Source: Nymphaea colorata (Eukaryota > Streptophyta > Magnoliopsida > Nymphaeales > Nymphaeaceae). From it: a stretch of DNA of 64,000 bases. The DNA is taken from the NCBI RefSeq assembly GCF_008831285.2, contig NC_045141.1, positions 20,642,848-20,706,847 on the forward strand. The letters run 5' to 3'. This document shows positions 36,501 to 49,542 of the stretch, piece by piece; position 1 is the first letter of the stretch, and each line of letters starts with the position of its first letter. The notes below the pieces were generated by a model, which was not told the origin of the DNA, ran no database searches, and worked only from the letters and a program-made list of their open reading frames with translations. The position numbers and the translations under genes were made by a program.

Positions 36501-39500
36501 TGTTTTCAAGCTTTGAACAGCCTTGCAGTTGGCAGGCTAGATTAGTTTGACTCTTAGCAAAGACATTATCTCACAAGAAATGGAATCAATAGATATTCTA
36601 AGAATCATAAATTTTGTATGGACGAAACTGCCGATTCTATGCATCTTGTGTAAGTACTTTTGGGTAAAAAGACGATACGCATATCTTTAAAACATTTATG
36701 AACTTCAAATGGTCCGCAACCAGCACTTGATGTGGTAAATAACAAATGATTCTAGCTCAAGCAAACCACCATAACCTATGGCAGTTGATTATAACCTTCT
36801 TAAACTATGGGCCAACATTCTAAGATGAAAATATGGCAACTATACTCCTAGAATATAGATGAGAATATAATTAAAAGGGTGGGAAGAAGTAGTGTATAAT
36901 AACAATCATAGGTGCCCGTAACACAAGAAAATAGCAATCCAAAACCTTCCCAAACAATTATATGGTTAGAAATAGTAAAATAGGTTTGGGAAATCAGCCT
37001 GAACCCATAATTTGTGTGAACTCTTTTAGCCTTTTGGCCGCTAGTATTTAGCAGAAGTCTAACCCATTCATTAACAGGTCGTATTAGCAAAGTGGGAATG
37101 TGTTTAAAACATTAAACAGTCAAGCGAAGCAATCGACCTGCTAGGCTAACAACAAGAACATAAAGGTTGGTCCAAGCCACTCCCAATAACTTGATTCTAG
37201 AATGGAAAATTAGCTTCCTGACACCTCACCCATACTATCTCTCTCCATCTAGGCTACAGGAGCAATAGAACAATCACCAGATCTGTACCATCCAAGGCTC
37301 AAAATAACAAAAATGGGAAAAATGGGATGAAAATGCAATAGACATATTTTTGTGTTTTTGGAGGTTTTTTCATTTTTCTTGTTAATATTGAGATATTTTC
37401 GAAGATATCATGATATCTGTGACAATGCATTGGAATAGAACAGTTAATGTACATTTTGAAATGAATACTTAGATTTATGACCAAGAGTTTGGAATGGTCA
37501 ATCCTTTTCCCTTCAATTGGTAAAATCAACTCTGTGCAGAGGACGTGGAAGCGCATAATTGAAAACAAAAAAAATACAGAACATATGATATCAGAGAAAC
37601 AGGAAGACTGATGGGAAAAAAAAAAAGAATTTAACCACAAAGTTTTATTAACAATTCAGAAGCTGGTAAAGTGCATACTTGAAAACAAAAACAAAACAGA
37701 ACATATAACATCAGAAAAGCAAGAAGATTGGTGGAAAAAATGAATTTACCACAAAGTTTTATTGCCAATTCACAGGCTGGTAAATATTTGGTGATTCTTT
37801 TGTAATCAGACTCCTTGATTAATCCCATTTCCAGTGCATAGTCTGGATATGCTCTGTACTGGATTGCTGGATCGGTGAGTCCATTACCAATGGCAAAACC
37901 CTGCAATTCATGATTTCAAGGTTAAGTAAAGGAAAATAAACAAGAAATAGTCCACATCTTGGAAGCAGACAAACCTTCAGATTTATGTGAATGCCTTCGT
38001 TTGCATTGTTTCCTTCATAAACACGGCTTGCAAATGCAGGAATATAGTGGCCAGCATATGATTCTCCAGTAATGTAGAAGTCATTTTTTGCAAACTCAGG
38101 GTGCTCCTTGAAGAATTCCTGTCAGGAATTTCAAAAGTAATAGGTTTTTTGCATGCCTTAGCATTAAAAAGAATACATAACCCACAGAAATAGAACAGAA
38201 AAATGCATATCAACAGAAGGAAAATTCTGAAATTAGCATCAAGTTCAAAGGGATTCTGTTAGAAAGAGGTAAAAAATGCAAATTCCCCTGGCAACTCAGA
38301 AAATCAGTAGTTCTATCCATCACTGGAAAAGGAGGATAGTGGACGAAGATCTCTCATGAGACTACGTGCTCCATCCACTGCTTCAATAAGACTAGTAGTA
38401 AAATAGGACTACAGGCCCAAAAAACATAAGTAGATGACTAGCCAGCCAATTTCTGGCATAAGACACAAATTCATTTGACAAAAACAATCTCTTGACAACA
38501 ATAATATGACAAAGTCAGAACTTAACTCAGAAATGTAAACTCAATTTTAAGGAGTTGGGACTTGGGAATGCTAAAACTAAAAGTAAGACGATGTTTAATT
38601 TTAAATTGCTCAAACAAAAAATGTCTCATTTGGAGACTTCAGAACATATGAAGCTTCTGAAAATTACATAATGACGAGAACACAAGTAATAATGTTTAGA
38701 CAAATTCCTTCTTAGTGATGCACTGCAGTAAATGCATGAAACAGAAACCAATTGACCAAGGTTTCTTTTCCAGGATTAAAGTAATAATATAACACGTACT
38801 AATCTGCCATAAAAGATTGGAGATAACCATGTCAGTTTAAACTTTAAACCATTCAGCATAGCTGGTAGCACCAGGTATGTATACCAACCTAACATTTTCA
38901 CTTCATTGAAATATCTTGAATGAACACCATAAATACTTTTATGGGGGCATGAGCTCCCATGGGATCATTTAACAGAATCACTTCAAGTGCATGAGGATAA
39001 TTAATAAAAAAGGACAGATTTTTACACCTGCAAGAAGTCATACAGATCATTGCTAACTCCCTTTTCATTATGACGAATGTCTCTTTTATCAGTGGTGTAA
39101 CTAAAACCAGTTCCCGTAGGCTGATCAACATATATGAGATTGGATACCTGGAACAGTACATTAATAAACCAAATTAAGATATCTCCCTTGGATAAAAAAA
39201 ATATGAATCCAGAATGTGCATCATTAGATACTATTACTCCAAATTAAAGCTACACCAAGTGCATGAGCATGTCAAGGAAGGTATAGAGGCAATTCAGTTT
39301 AAAATTTAATCAACATAAACATATAGCAAATTGGGAACTTTAATGGAAATAAGTAGTAACTTTCAAATCGCACCTCCCAAACCCATTACCTCCTTGTGTG
39401 TGTGCGCAAGGGTGTCTGTGTTAAGGGGGGAGGGGGGGAGAGAGATGGTTTTCACAATAAGATTGTGATGCTCCTGATTTATCGTGCTCTGTTTTAGAAG

Positions 39501-41095
39501 TCAATAAGTGACAGATGAATGGTATTTGCAGTGGACTTCGTTCAAACTCTTTTTTGTCAAGAGTATGCCAAAAAGGTAGTGAACCTTTGCTTGCCCTACA
39601 CGAAAATTCTCCCATGCCATTCAGTTGGTCTTAGATCTGATTGCCAAAGAAAGTTAGCAAAAACTAAGTGGCACTGTCAGATGGCTGGTATCTCAACGAC
39701 TCAACCCATAAGCAAGACAACAAGTTGTTCAGACTTGTAAGAGACTTCTGTGAAAAGTACCTAGAAGAAGAGTCTACTACTTGATTTTGCAAGTTTCTCA
39801 GTTCACTTCAATAATGCAAACTATAAAGCAGATGGAAATGGCATAAATAGATAGTAGGATTGCGCATCTGAGGAAAAGAAGGAATACAAATAGCTTAATA
39901 AGTAGAACCAAAGCATTACCTTGTCCCATCCATAATCGTTCCATAAGAGAGACATATTATCAGCTATGGTGAATGGTCCATTCTCATAGAAGAGCGCCAA
40001 TTCACTGCTGCAGCCAGGGCCCCCCGTCAACCAGATGACCACGGGGTCATCCTTGCTCCCACGAGATTCGAAGAAGAAGTAAAACATACTACAAAAAAGA
40101 AAACACGAAGGGAATCAAAAGTAGTTTTGTGAATGGACTCATGAAAAAGCTTCACGAAAGTAGTATCTAGCAATGTCTTATTGTGTTCTAAATACTCCTC
40201 GGTGCATATACATATCACCCTTCTTCTATATTTTATCGATATACATGTAGCAGCAACGAGCAAATGCGATATGCCAAAATGATAGATTTCCCATTGGTAA
40301 GTATGAATTCATGAAAAAGACATTTTAAGCTTCACGAAAGTAGTATCTAGCTGGGTCTGATTGCGTTGTAAATACTCCTCGGTGCATACAAATATGACCC
40401 TTCTTCAACATATTCATGTAGAAACTACGAGCAAACTGCGGATATGCCAAAACGATAATTTTTTTCTCTTCGCAAGTACAAATCAGGCATTCATTTCCAA
40501 ACAATCTTATTAGAAAGATTTAACCGCGTTCTAAATGGCCTTCAGAATCTATAAATTAATCTAATTCGCCTTCTGAAAGAGTTCGATTCATTATTGTTCA
40601 ATTTAACGCCCACTCATCGGCACCAAATGGCTAATATGAGCAGCTATGGATGGCATCCCCCATGCGCAACAAAGGACCATTGTGATCGTCTGATTCTAGA
40701 GAATACCATGCAGATGGAAAAAGCAACTACCTGGCGCCATATGTATGCGGCAGACGGTAGTAACCAGCATGGTGACCAAAATCCTCTATGGAGACGGGAC
40801 TGGCAATGTTGGGGAACTTGAATCTCCTCTCAACAAGAAGCGGAGAACGCTTAAGGCGATGTTCGCCCTCCGGTTCCCTCTCCAGCAGTTGGTTTCCAGG
40901 GAAGAGATTCAGTTGGCGGATTAGCTTCTCCGCTTGGCCGTAGGGGTAACTCGACCTCAAGGAAAGGGGACCGGAATCACCGTCATCAACGGAAGACGAT
41001 GGCCTCGACGCAAAGACAGAGATGAGGAGAAGCAATAACGAAGAGAAGGAAAGAAGGAAAGAGGGTAGAGAGAAGACAGCACCACCACCAGCCAT
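33539..41095 (-). CDS. Serine carboxypeptidase-like protein, class III (SCPL48/49-like)
   Basis: Nine exons encode 518 residues: 41095-40731, 40088-39920, 39147-39028, 38118-37975, 37900-37750, 34459-34371, 34266-34008, 33883-33750 and 33664-33539. Every junction is GT-AG and every phase agrees. Peptidase S10 enzymes remove C-terminal residues from peptides, usually in the vacuole or outside the cell. A hydrophobic signal peptide spans about residues 8-30, followed by a propeptide. The oxyanion region is [21 protein letters not shown], typical of the class III (carboxypeptidase III) group rather than the acyltransferase clade. The catalytic triad is complete: S238 (GESYAG), D426 (AGEYD) and H483 (HDAGHMVP). 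Length matches SCPL49-type proteins. The tail of exon 5 is tandemly duplicated into intron 5, and introns 1 and 5 carry other duplications. The gene looks intact. Confidence 0.96.
34733..34965. repeat. 123-bp tandem duplication in SCPL intron 5
   Basis: Units start TATGGGCATCTCCAGCAA at 34733 and again at 34856. Both run through GTATGCCAACTAT and GACAAAATTCTCTCTC. Copies differ by a few substitutions and short deletions. Non-coding. Confidence 0.88.
37559..37793 (-). repeat. 120-bp tandem duplication spanning the exon 5 splice donor
   Basis: Copy A (37679-37793) contains the last bases of carboxypeptidase exon 5, its donor (TTTGTG/GTAAAT at 37749) and the start of intron 5. Copy B (37559-37678) repeats this with substitutions, including the exon-like end (ACTTTGTG) followed by GTTAAA at 37635. 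The frame from exon 5 stays open across copy A's intron part and closes only directly after the copy B donor. Confidence 0.9.
40140..40490. repeat. 180-bp tandem duplication in SCPL intron 1
   Basis: GCTTCACGAAAGTAGTATCT occurs at 40149 and 40329, followed in both by AATACTCCTCGGTGCATA, ACCCTTCTTC and GATATGCCAAAA. The copies are moderately diverged. Confidence 0.85.
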
Positions 41096-42905
41096 CTGAT
41101 ATTCTTCTTTCTTCGATCTCAGACAGGGGACGCCATATTTTATGTCTTAAGGGGAAAGAGGATGGGAATCGTCCTCCGAGGAGGGAGATGATTTTGTTTC
41201 TCCAACGCCGCAAGGCACTCGATCACAAAGACATGGAAGAAAATTAGAAAAGAAAGTTGAACGCTTGGCGTTGCTCAGAGTCCAGACTTTATTCTTCTTC
41301 TTGTCTAACATGTAGAACCAACTAACTTTTGTAAAAACCGCATACTTCCTCAAATTTTCTAATCGCCTCATAGCTTTCGTCCTTTTAACGTGCATAGTTT
41401 TTTTCTTTACGCCTACACAAGTACACCAACTCCTCCGGCAAGAATTCATGATGTTGGGTATGCTTGAATAAAACTCTCTCTTTCTCTCTCTCTTGAGTTT
41501 TTTATCTGCATCTATTGCATTATTGATTTCAGTCGCTAACATAACCCCAAAATCAGAAGGCTGTGGTTGTCAGGTTTCATAGTCATTGTGCTTTTCTTGC
41601 AGTTAGTTCAATGCCCACATCCGTGTCTGCTTCTTCATCTCAACACCAATCTGATGATCTTAATATTTAATTGTTGTTCGTTTCTTTGTTTGTGTCAATC
41701 TGATTTCAGTTGGTATTCACATGCTGAACATGCGACGAGGGACATGAAACTGATGTTGGTAGCTTGAAGTAGAATTTTATCAAACAGAAGCTTTTAAGTG
41801 AGAAAATGCAAATGGGAACCGTCCTTCTTCCATTATTTAGCATAAAACGAAGAACTTATCTGGAAACGTCATTTCTTTCTAGAACGTTGAAAGTGATGCG
41901 CACAAGGGACCTGGACCGCATGCACCCAAGTGCCCGTCTGTTACGTCACACGTAGCGCCACCTAACGGCCTCTTTTCCTGGTCTATCTGAAACTAGGGAG
42001 GCCCTGAGGAACGGCTGGTAGCCTTCTGGTGGGCCAACCGTTTTTAAAGGGGAAAATTTCATTTAGAGGCCTAACTTTTTATACAAAATAAAAAAAAAGG
42101 AGGTTAAGATTGTGCAATAAAATCATGTAAGGTTTCAAAAGAGCAGACCAAGTTCCAAGAGGGCTAGCTCAGTGAGGTAGGACTTAAGAAAGAGTGGTCA
42201 AAGTATAAACCTCATGCGGACGACCCTGCATGGGCTTTAGATTGCAACCTGATATTATATCCTGGAAGAACTTTACTTGCGTTAGAAGCAAAAACTAAGT
42301 TGGTCAATATTCTTCTTTCAAAACTTTCAATACTCATTTTAAATCCCAGCATAGAAACTTGCCACCTTCGGGCTTGCACCAATCAATGGCTTTGGGCGAG
42401 CAAGGCTTTCATAGTCCACGTTACCGTGAAGGATAGAAATAGCTCGAACATTTATCGTGCTTTCAGACTAAGTCCACTAATGGGTCTGCAAAGATCAAGT
42501 CATGTAGGTCTTAACCGATCGAATTGCTTGCTTAACAGACCGGGTTTCAATTCTCAGACGTTCTTTTGCTCATATTTTGCCCACGGACCTTGGGAATAAA
42601 ACAAAACCGATGTCTTATCTAGCACCTTAAATTCGTGGTCGTAATTCCTCAAATTAGACACTGAAATTACAGGGCATGGCTGAACAGGAGAGTACTGGGC
42701 ATGTTCTTAAGGATATCGCACCAGTTGATCATTCCATTAAAAATCAAACTTGCAAATACAACAAAAACCTTATCACTTATAGGATTATGAGTACATAAAA
42801 TCATCATTTCCTGTTACATGAACAAAAAGGATCCAACTTTCATGAGAAAGAATTCTAATGAATTAAACGCGTTGAATGGCCACAAGAGAGATAATGGCAA
42901 TTCCG
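41096..42905. other. Intergenic region between SCPL promoter and FMT 3' end
   Basis: The carboxypeptidase promoter and leader lie at 41096-41500 on the minus strand; no clear TATA box is seen. A tRNA-like A-box motif (GCTAGCTCAGTGAGGTAGG) is at 42162-42180 and may mark a SINE fragment. The 3'UTR of the formyltransferase gene occupies the right end, below 42906. No coding exon is recognised. Confidence 0.5.
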
Positions 42906-45900
42906 CTACCGAGACTTCAACAGTTGCTGACCCCGTAAACCATTCCAAAACGCTTTTGCGGTTACAGCCTTCTTTCCAGGAAGTTGTAGCTCTAAAACCT
43001 GGCCCACATAGGAGAGTTTCATCTGATATCAATGGCAAAAGATGTCATAAACCCAAAAAAAAAGTGCAAGGTTACCTGCAACAAGGAACTATTTGCACAT
43101 GGGACCACCAAGGCTTCTCCATCAAAAAATATGCACATCTCATCATGCTTGCAGTTACTGTCATTATTGTGGGGAATACCAACTCTTGTGGTAATGATCT
43201 TGAGCTCTATAGTGTTGATCTTTTTATTGTTATCAACCACTTGAATTTTGGCTCGGGTACCTGGCCAGCCTGCAAATGCACGCACCTGCAATAATAGTCA
43301 ATTCTGAAGTACACGAAGTATATAGAACTAGAGTTCAAGACAATGTTATTTGTATTGTACGATACGCATGCGTATTGTAAGATACGTACCGTATAGGTTT
43401 AGAAAACCTATACGGTACGCTTACGATACACGATACGCTCATGTATCATAAGCGTATCGCCCGTATCATACGATACGGGAAAAAACACAAAATTTGTTAT
43501 ATTTGAAAGTTTAAACGCTCCTCCCTCTCTCTATTCTTGTGTTTAAAGACTCCAAGAGATGTGGGAGGGAGAGATTTTGCCCATTTTCATCAAAAATAAC
43601 TGAGGATTCATAGATTTGGGAGATATTACAGTTGAATCATGAAATATGATAACTATATGTTTTGAACTTATGAAATTGTGATGTAATCTAAGTCCTAACA
43701 ATCTAAGTCCTAAGATTCTATAAAATTTTCAAAGTTTAAAATTGTGATGGATGCTTATTACGTTACTTTGAATCTCTGATTTCTCATTTTTGAATGTGTT
43801 GTTGATAGTTGATACACATGAATGTTCCTTATGTATAATGATCTTTTTTATATTTGAATACATATTTCTTGATTTCTGATTTTTTATTTTTTCGGATTTT
43901 TTATGATTTTTCTCTATTTTTTTTATTTTAATATTTTTAAATTAAAAATTAATTTTACGATACGCTACGCGACGTTTGCGATACGTTACGATACGGCGTA
44001 CAGGTCGGCCGGACCGATACGCGTTACCCTACACCTTTTACAACATTGGTTCAAGACACTACCTTGTTATGCAAGACCAGTGCTTCTTGATCAAAGTTCA
44101 TCCATGATTCCTCTGACCTCACCTGCTTAATTTGAATCAAACAGCATGTAATAACCGATAAAAAGTGAGTGATGAAGCAACAAATAATCAAAAACCCATC
44201 CTTGCAGCTTCAAGATGGAAGTGAGTCAAGAATGTCACTAGCAGGTGTAAAAGCATAATAATTGCTGAAATCATGGAAAGATATTTTACCGTTCCAAGAT
44301 AACACCAGCCCAAAAATTATCACTTTCATTATCCATCACACTCTGATCTTTTCTTATGCACAACTTTATAATAATATATATATATAGATACAGTGAGCTA
44401 CAAAAGCTGAATGTATGGAGAAATAGAGAGAGAGAGAGAGCAGTTCAATGCCAATGCGGAACTTGGTAAATCTTATTTTTGACAGCTATTTTTAGATATT
44501 AACATTGTTCATATGCCAATTGTAAATGCACAAGGCTGCCGCATTAACAAGCTTCAAAAATCATGACATTAACATGAGGGGCATTTTGCACTGTAGGCTC
44601 CAATAACTGAAGGTCTTTTGAACCTTTTTTAATCTTTAGCAGCCAAATGCTACCGTGTTCCTTCCACAAACTAGAGGAACATATCCAAATAAATTGTTGA
44701 CAAGATGAAGAGCACAAACAAGAGTACACGTGTGACAGGTCAGAGAGAGAATGCACATATTGTGTTTGTGTGTGTCCACATGCCACTCTAGACTACATGT
44801 ACGCACACTAAGCAAAGTCAGGAGAATCCATAGATAGCATGGTGAAAGATGAGAACATCACTACATGAAGTTTCTAGCGATATCCTTCATGAATGATACT
44901 CATTTCCAGTAACTATAACAGCTGAACAAGTCTTAGGTATTTCCTGCAATGGAGAGTATTTTGTTACAGATTTGTGTGAAGAACACTATCCTCAATCAAG
45001 TGGGTCTGTACTAGACAAATGACCAAAATATCAGCAGGCAACACGTAACGAAAGCAAGTCTAACCTAAACTAATCAACTATATTCATATAACGTGCCAAG
45101 GTTCATATCCCCAAGGTTCAAAGACAAGACATGGATAAAGGTTGATATAAAGGCTGGAACCGCTGCCAATGATGGTTCCCACAATATATGCACATAGAAT
45201 CCTAGCTGCGAATGTAAGAACGCACACATTTCTGCAATATTTATGCATCATAAAACAGCAAAGGTTCTCTTGGAAACAAAGCAATTGAACTCCACTATGA
45301 GCAAAGGTAGCTTCAGATCACCCATATGTTCATGATACCTTAGGTGCTAGAGTGGCCAGTGTGTCATCTTGCTTTTCAGCTTTCTCCATTGCTGAACCAT
45401 CCAATATAGAAGGCAATTTACCTAATAATAAATTAGATCCTGCAATATATAACACCATTGGCCTAAAACTCAAGCTGAAAAAATAGAATTCAAAAGAGAG
45501 GAAAATAAAATAGAAGCCCAGAAATCATGGTATTACATCATTGAAGCTATCTGGTCAATTTGCAAGTACATGTGAGGTCAGCTCCGTGGTTCCAGGATAA
45601 CAAATTAAACTCCATGTGATCGTATTAATCACATGACTATCATCACCAAGACTGCTCCCAACTATATGGAGACTAGCACTACCATTCCAGTATTTACGCT
45701 TGTCCATATTATAACAAAAAGAACCATCCCCAGAACAAGAAATAACCAAAGCTCTTGTATAAACCTAGGGTTTAGATATAGATATAAACTTTAACATAAA
45801 AAAATAAAGGTGGACTACAGCCTGAATTGTGCAATTTTCAAAAGCCACCAACCTTTTATTCACTAATCCCCTATACTTGCACCAAACCAATGACAGACCA

Positions 45901-48900
45901 ATACATTTCTATTATCAAACATGCAACTCTTTCGGTTTGCTAACTTAGAAATTTCTTTATTTAATGATGATTAGAACAAAGGTGAGTAGGAAACCTAGAG
46001 TTCAATACATAGAGATTGCATTATAAATCCTCATTCATTGATCTAACCCACCACCAGTGAGGGCTTAACATGAAACAGATACCAGTTCCAGACAAACACA
46101 GATCCACTAAAAAATTATATACACCAGTTGCAGATTGTGTGATAGACATAGTTGGTGGATCTAATGAAGCCGATCAATAAGACCTGATGCTGCCCAACCA
46201 CTTTCATTGCCATGCGGCTAAGTCACTTGAGCATGTGTGTTAGGCACCCCCCCGTGCGTCGACGCAAAGCATGTGGGTGTGGGTGCAGATTCACATCGGA
46301 TTCGCCTCCGACGCAGCTCCAGCAGAGTCCAATGCGGTCAGCCGCACGGCTTTGTCCATTTTCTGACATGCACCTGACTCCTGTCAATGACGAGTCGGTG
46401 CGGTCAGCATGCGTAGAGGACAATCTGTCCTCTTTTTTCACTAAAGTTTGAAGTTTTGAAAGGCTCACACTTAGGCTTTAACCCTTTCACGTGTGGGCAG
46501 TGAGCACCTCCCTCCTATGTCTTTGACTACCAAGTGTCCTACCTCTGGCGAGCAGCAGATTTTCCCAGCGGTGAACCGTCCTTCATTCAAAGCGACCTCA
46601 GGCATTCAAAGAAGACCGGCGGGCATGGCAGTGAGCATTAATTAGTGACGGCAACCTAAATCAGTGATTTCGTCTTTGGGTAACTGGGTTTGTGTTTTAC
46701 AAATCTTTCATTTTTCTTTTTTGGGGTTTCTTACAAATGTTTTCATGTTTAATATCATGTTTATTTCGTTCTTTTTTTATGTGTTGGCCTGTTTCCTACT
46801 GATTTGCCCCAATTTATGCATGTTGTTCTGAGTCACTTTTTCATTGTTGTTATTTGTTTGTCGTTAAGTTATTTTATCTTCGTTTGCTTCTTTATTTTGT
46901 TAAGTTGTTATGATGTTATTTGTTAATCAATTTCAGTATTTCTGTTCTGTATGAGCCACGTTTTTTCTGTTGAGGAATGTTGTTCTTAGTTATATGTCAG
47001 TTATTAGTTAATTCCACATAACTTTTTTGTTTTGCAGTTTTACTTTTTAATTTTACTGAATGCTGGGTTTAGTTTTTGTTTTACAATTATCAATCTCTCA
47101 TTGCTTGCTGCAAGAATTATTTAGCAGCCATGCAATACACTCTCTGCACATGAAGGAAACTAGGTAGATTGGAAAAGGATAAGATGATGCATGGCTGCAT
47201 TTTGAGTATTTGACATATTCTTATGATTATATTTATTGGTTAGTTATACCTATAGCTTATAACATTGTCACTTATTTTTATGATTATATTTATTGATTAG
47301 ATCTTAAAAAGTATTATCCATAGTGTGTGTGTGTGTGTTATATATATATATATATATATGCGGATCTACACTGAAATTTTTTTGGGATTTGCCACACCCC
47401 TCACTCAGGTGACATAGCCATGCAGGCTACATCATTTCAGCTCTCTTCTCTCACCACATGTACTTTCGAAACCCTAAAGGCCTAAACTAAAGCCTAACAT
47501 TACTAACCTAATTTAAAAAGAGAGAAAAAGAAAAATAAATATAAATCCCTAACATAATCACAACTTCCATGTTTATAATTGTCTTTTGATACAATACTAA
47601 TAAAAGTATTAGGAAAATCAGTATATATTTATTGTGTGTGTGCGTGAAGCACTGTTACAAATAACAATAATATTTGACTATTCTCAAAGTATTGTGAAAA
47701 AAAATGACAAAAAACATATGAAACAAAAAAAACAAGGAGAAAAATGTTGGGGCATCTACAACCTTATTTGTGATTTCACAACTTCATAATTCTATAAAAA
47801 AAATAGTAGAAATATTGTAATTTCATGGTTTTCTCTATTAAGTTATTAACATTTTATACATTTTAAAAGTTTTCAGTTGATCAAGATCTTCTCAAGTAAA
47901 ACAATATTTTGAACTAATACCTGAGAAAAATCTTACTAATAAGAACCTGAGAATGTCATTTGTCATGTCATTTGTGACACTGATTCAGAGCAGTAAAAAA
48001 CTTAAAACAACACACTAAATATTTAAAGTTTAGTAGTAAAATAAACTATAGCAGCAGTTCTAGATATGAGTACATAACTGCATATATGTATACATACATA
48101 TGTACACGCCATGCATATATACAGACATAATAATATGTAATATATATAAAGGAAAAACTACTTCAAGTAGCACAAGAAAAAAAAATCTGCCTCAGATGGC
48201 AAAAGCAAAAAAAAACAGACTAAAAAGAAGAAAAAAAATAGGCTACTAAAGAAAAAAACCTAGGCTTTCAAGTAACTAGGTGCTTTCATATGGTAGCTTG
48301 CTAGGAAGAGCTAGGTCAAGCCACGAACCTAAGGGCCTAGGCACAAGCCTAAGTGAATTTTTAACGACATACTCAGTAACCAAAAATTTCATCTCTCCCT
48401 TTCTCTCTCTCTTCAATTTCTTTCAGATTTTATTTTTTTCTTTTTTGGTTACCCTGTATCAATGATTAAAGCACGAAGTCCATTTTCACAGTGGTGGTCA
48501 ACAGACAAAAACTGTTCTTCTCAACTATTTGTTCTTTGAGTTTTCATGGTCTTCCAAAGTTCTTTTAACAAAAAGGAGTCATGAACTTCATGAATCTTTG
48601 AAGCATGATAAGATCCGTTTTAAGAAAAGTTCTTAAATTGTTAGTATCAAAATATGATATAGTATATATATGAACTTTTATTTTCATCCCTTTTTCCTTA
48701 TTCAACAATTTTTTCCTTTTTCCCTGATCCTTTGTCTTTTTCATGCCTATTGCCTTTTCCTCAAACTTTCTTTTTTATTTCTATCTCCTTAATTGTTCAC
48801 AACATACGAAACTGCCCAAAGAATATCAGACCACAGAAAAGACCTGCCCTTGTGGAAGTTGCATTACTCCTAAATGACAGTACCTAATGAATGGATACAC

Positions 48901-49502
48901 CTCATCTAGTTGAGCTTCTAAAGATAACGGTAAAATGTACTCACACTATCAAGAAAATCAGCAATTCCTTGAAGCTCCTTTGGACAACCAACTATCATTC
49001 AATTGAATTGCCCAAATGCTTACTTTTAGCATTGGAAATATACAACGTCAGTACAAAACAACAAGAATGCAAACTAATAACAAGAGGACTGTGTATTCTT
49101 GCTAGAAATAAAAAACTGCAACATAGATAAACCAATACCTCGATCAAACAGTATGGAAAGCAACTCGGGTGCCTACATGGGAAGATTGACATGGCTTAAT
49201 AATTCATGCAACTAACAAACAGCAGAAATGCATTAGAAAATATATAAAAATTTAAAAGAGAAATAATACAGAACTTAATGCATGTCAAAGGTTAAAATTT
49301 ACGTTTTTCACCCGTGAATTTTTAAGGACCATGATCATAGAATAGACTGATAACTATCCAAAATATGCATTTGGACAAACTTCCCCTTAATCGATAATGC
49401 TAGAAGTAACATCTGGCAATGCCCCACTATGGAGTACAGGTAAAGGTTTATAACTTTATACATTTATTTGACTACATTAAGAATTTCTTTGCCTGAAGTG
49501 TG

Positions 49503-49542
<40 letters not shown>

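Noticed and set aside
42162-42240. tRNA gene
   Set aside because: Only an A-box-like motif is present; no acceptor stem, anticodon loop or T loop could be assembled.
42818-43294. 158-residue plus-strand ORF
   Set aside because: It lies exactly antisense to the last two exons of FMT, whose coding sense and phases are well supported, and resembles nothing itself.
43341-44048. Centromeric or telomeric satellite from GATACG words
   Set aside because: The words are irregularly spaced and confined between matching inverted termini and an 8-bp target duplication, which fits a MITE better.
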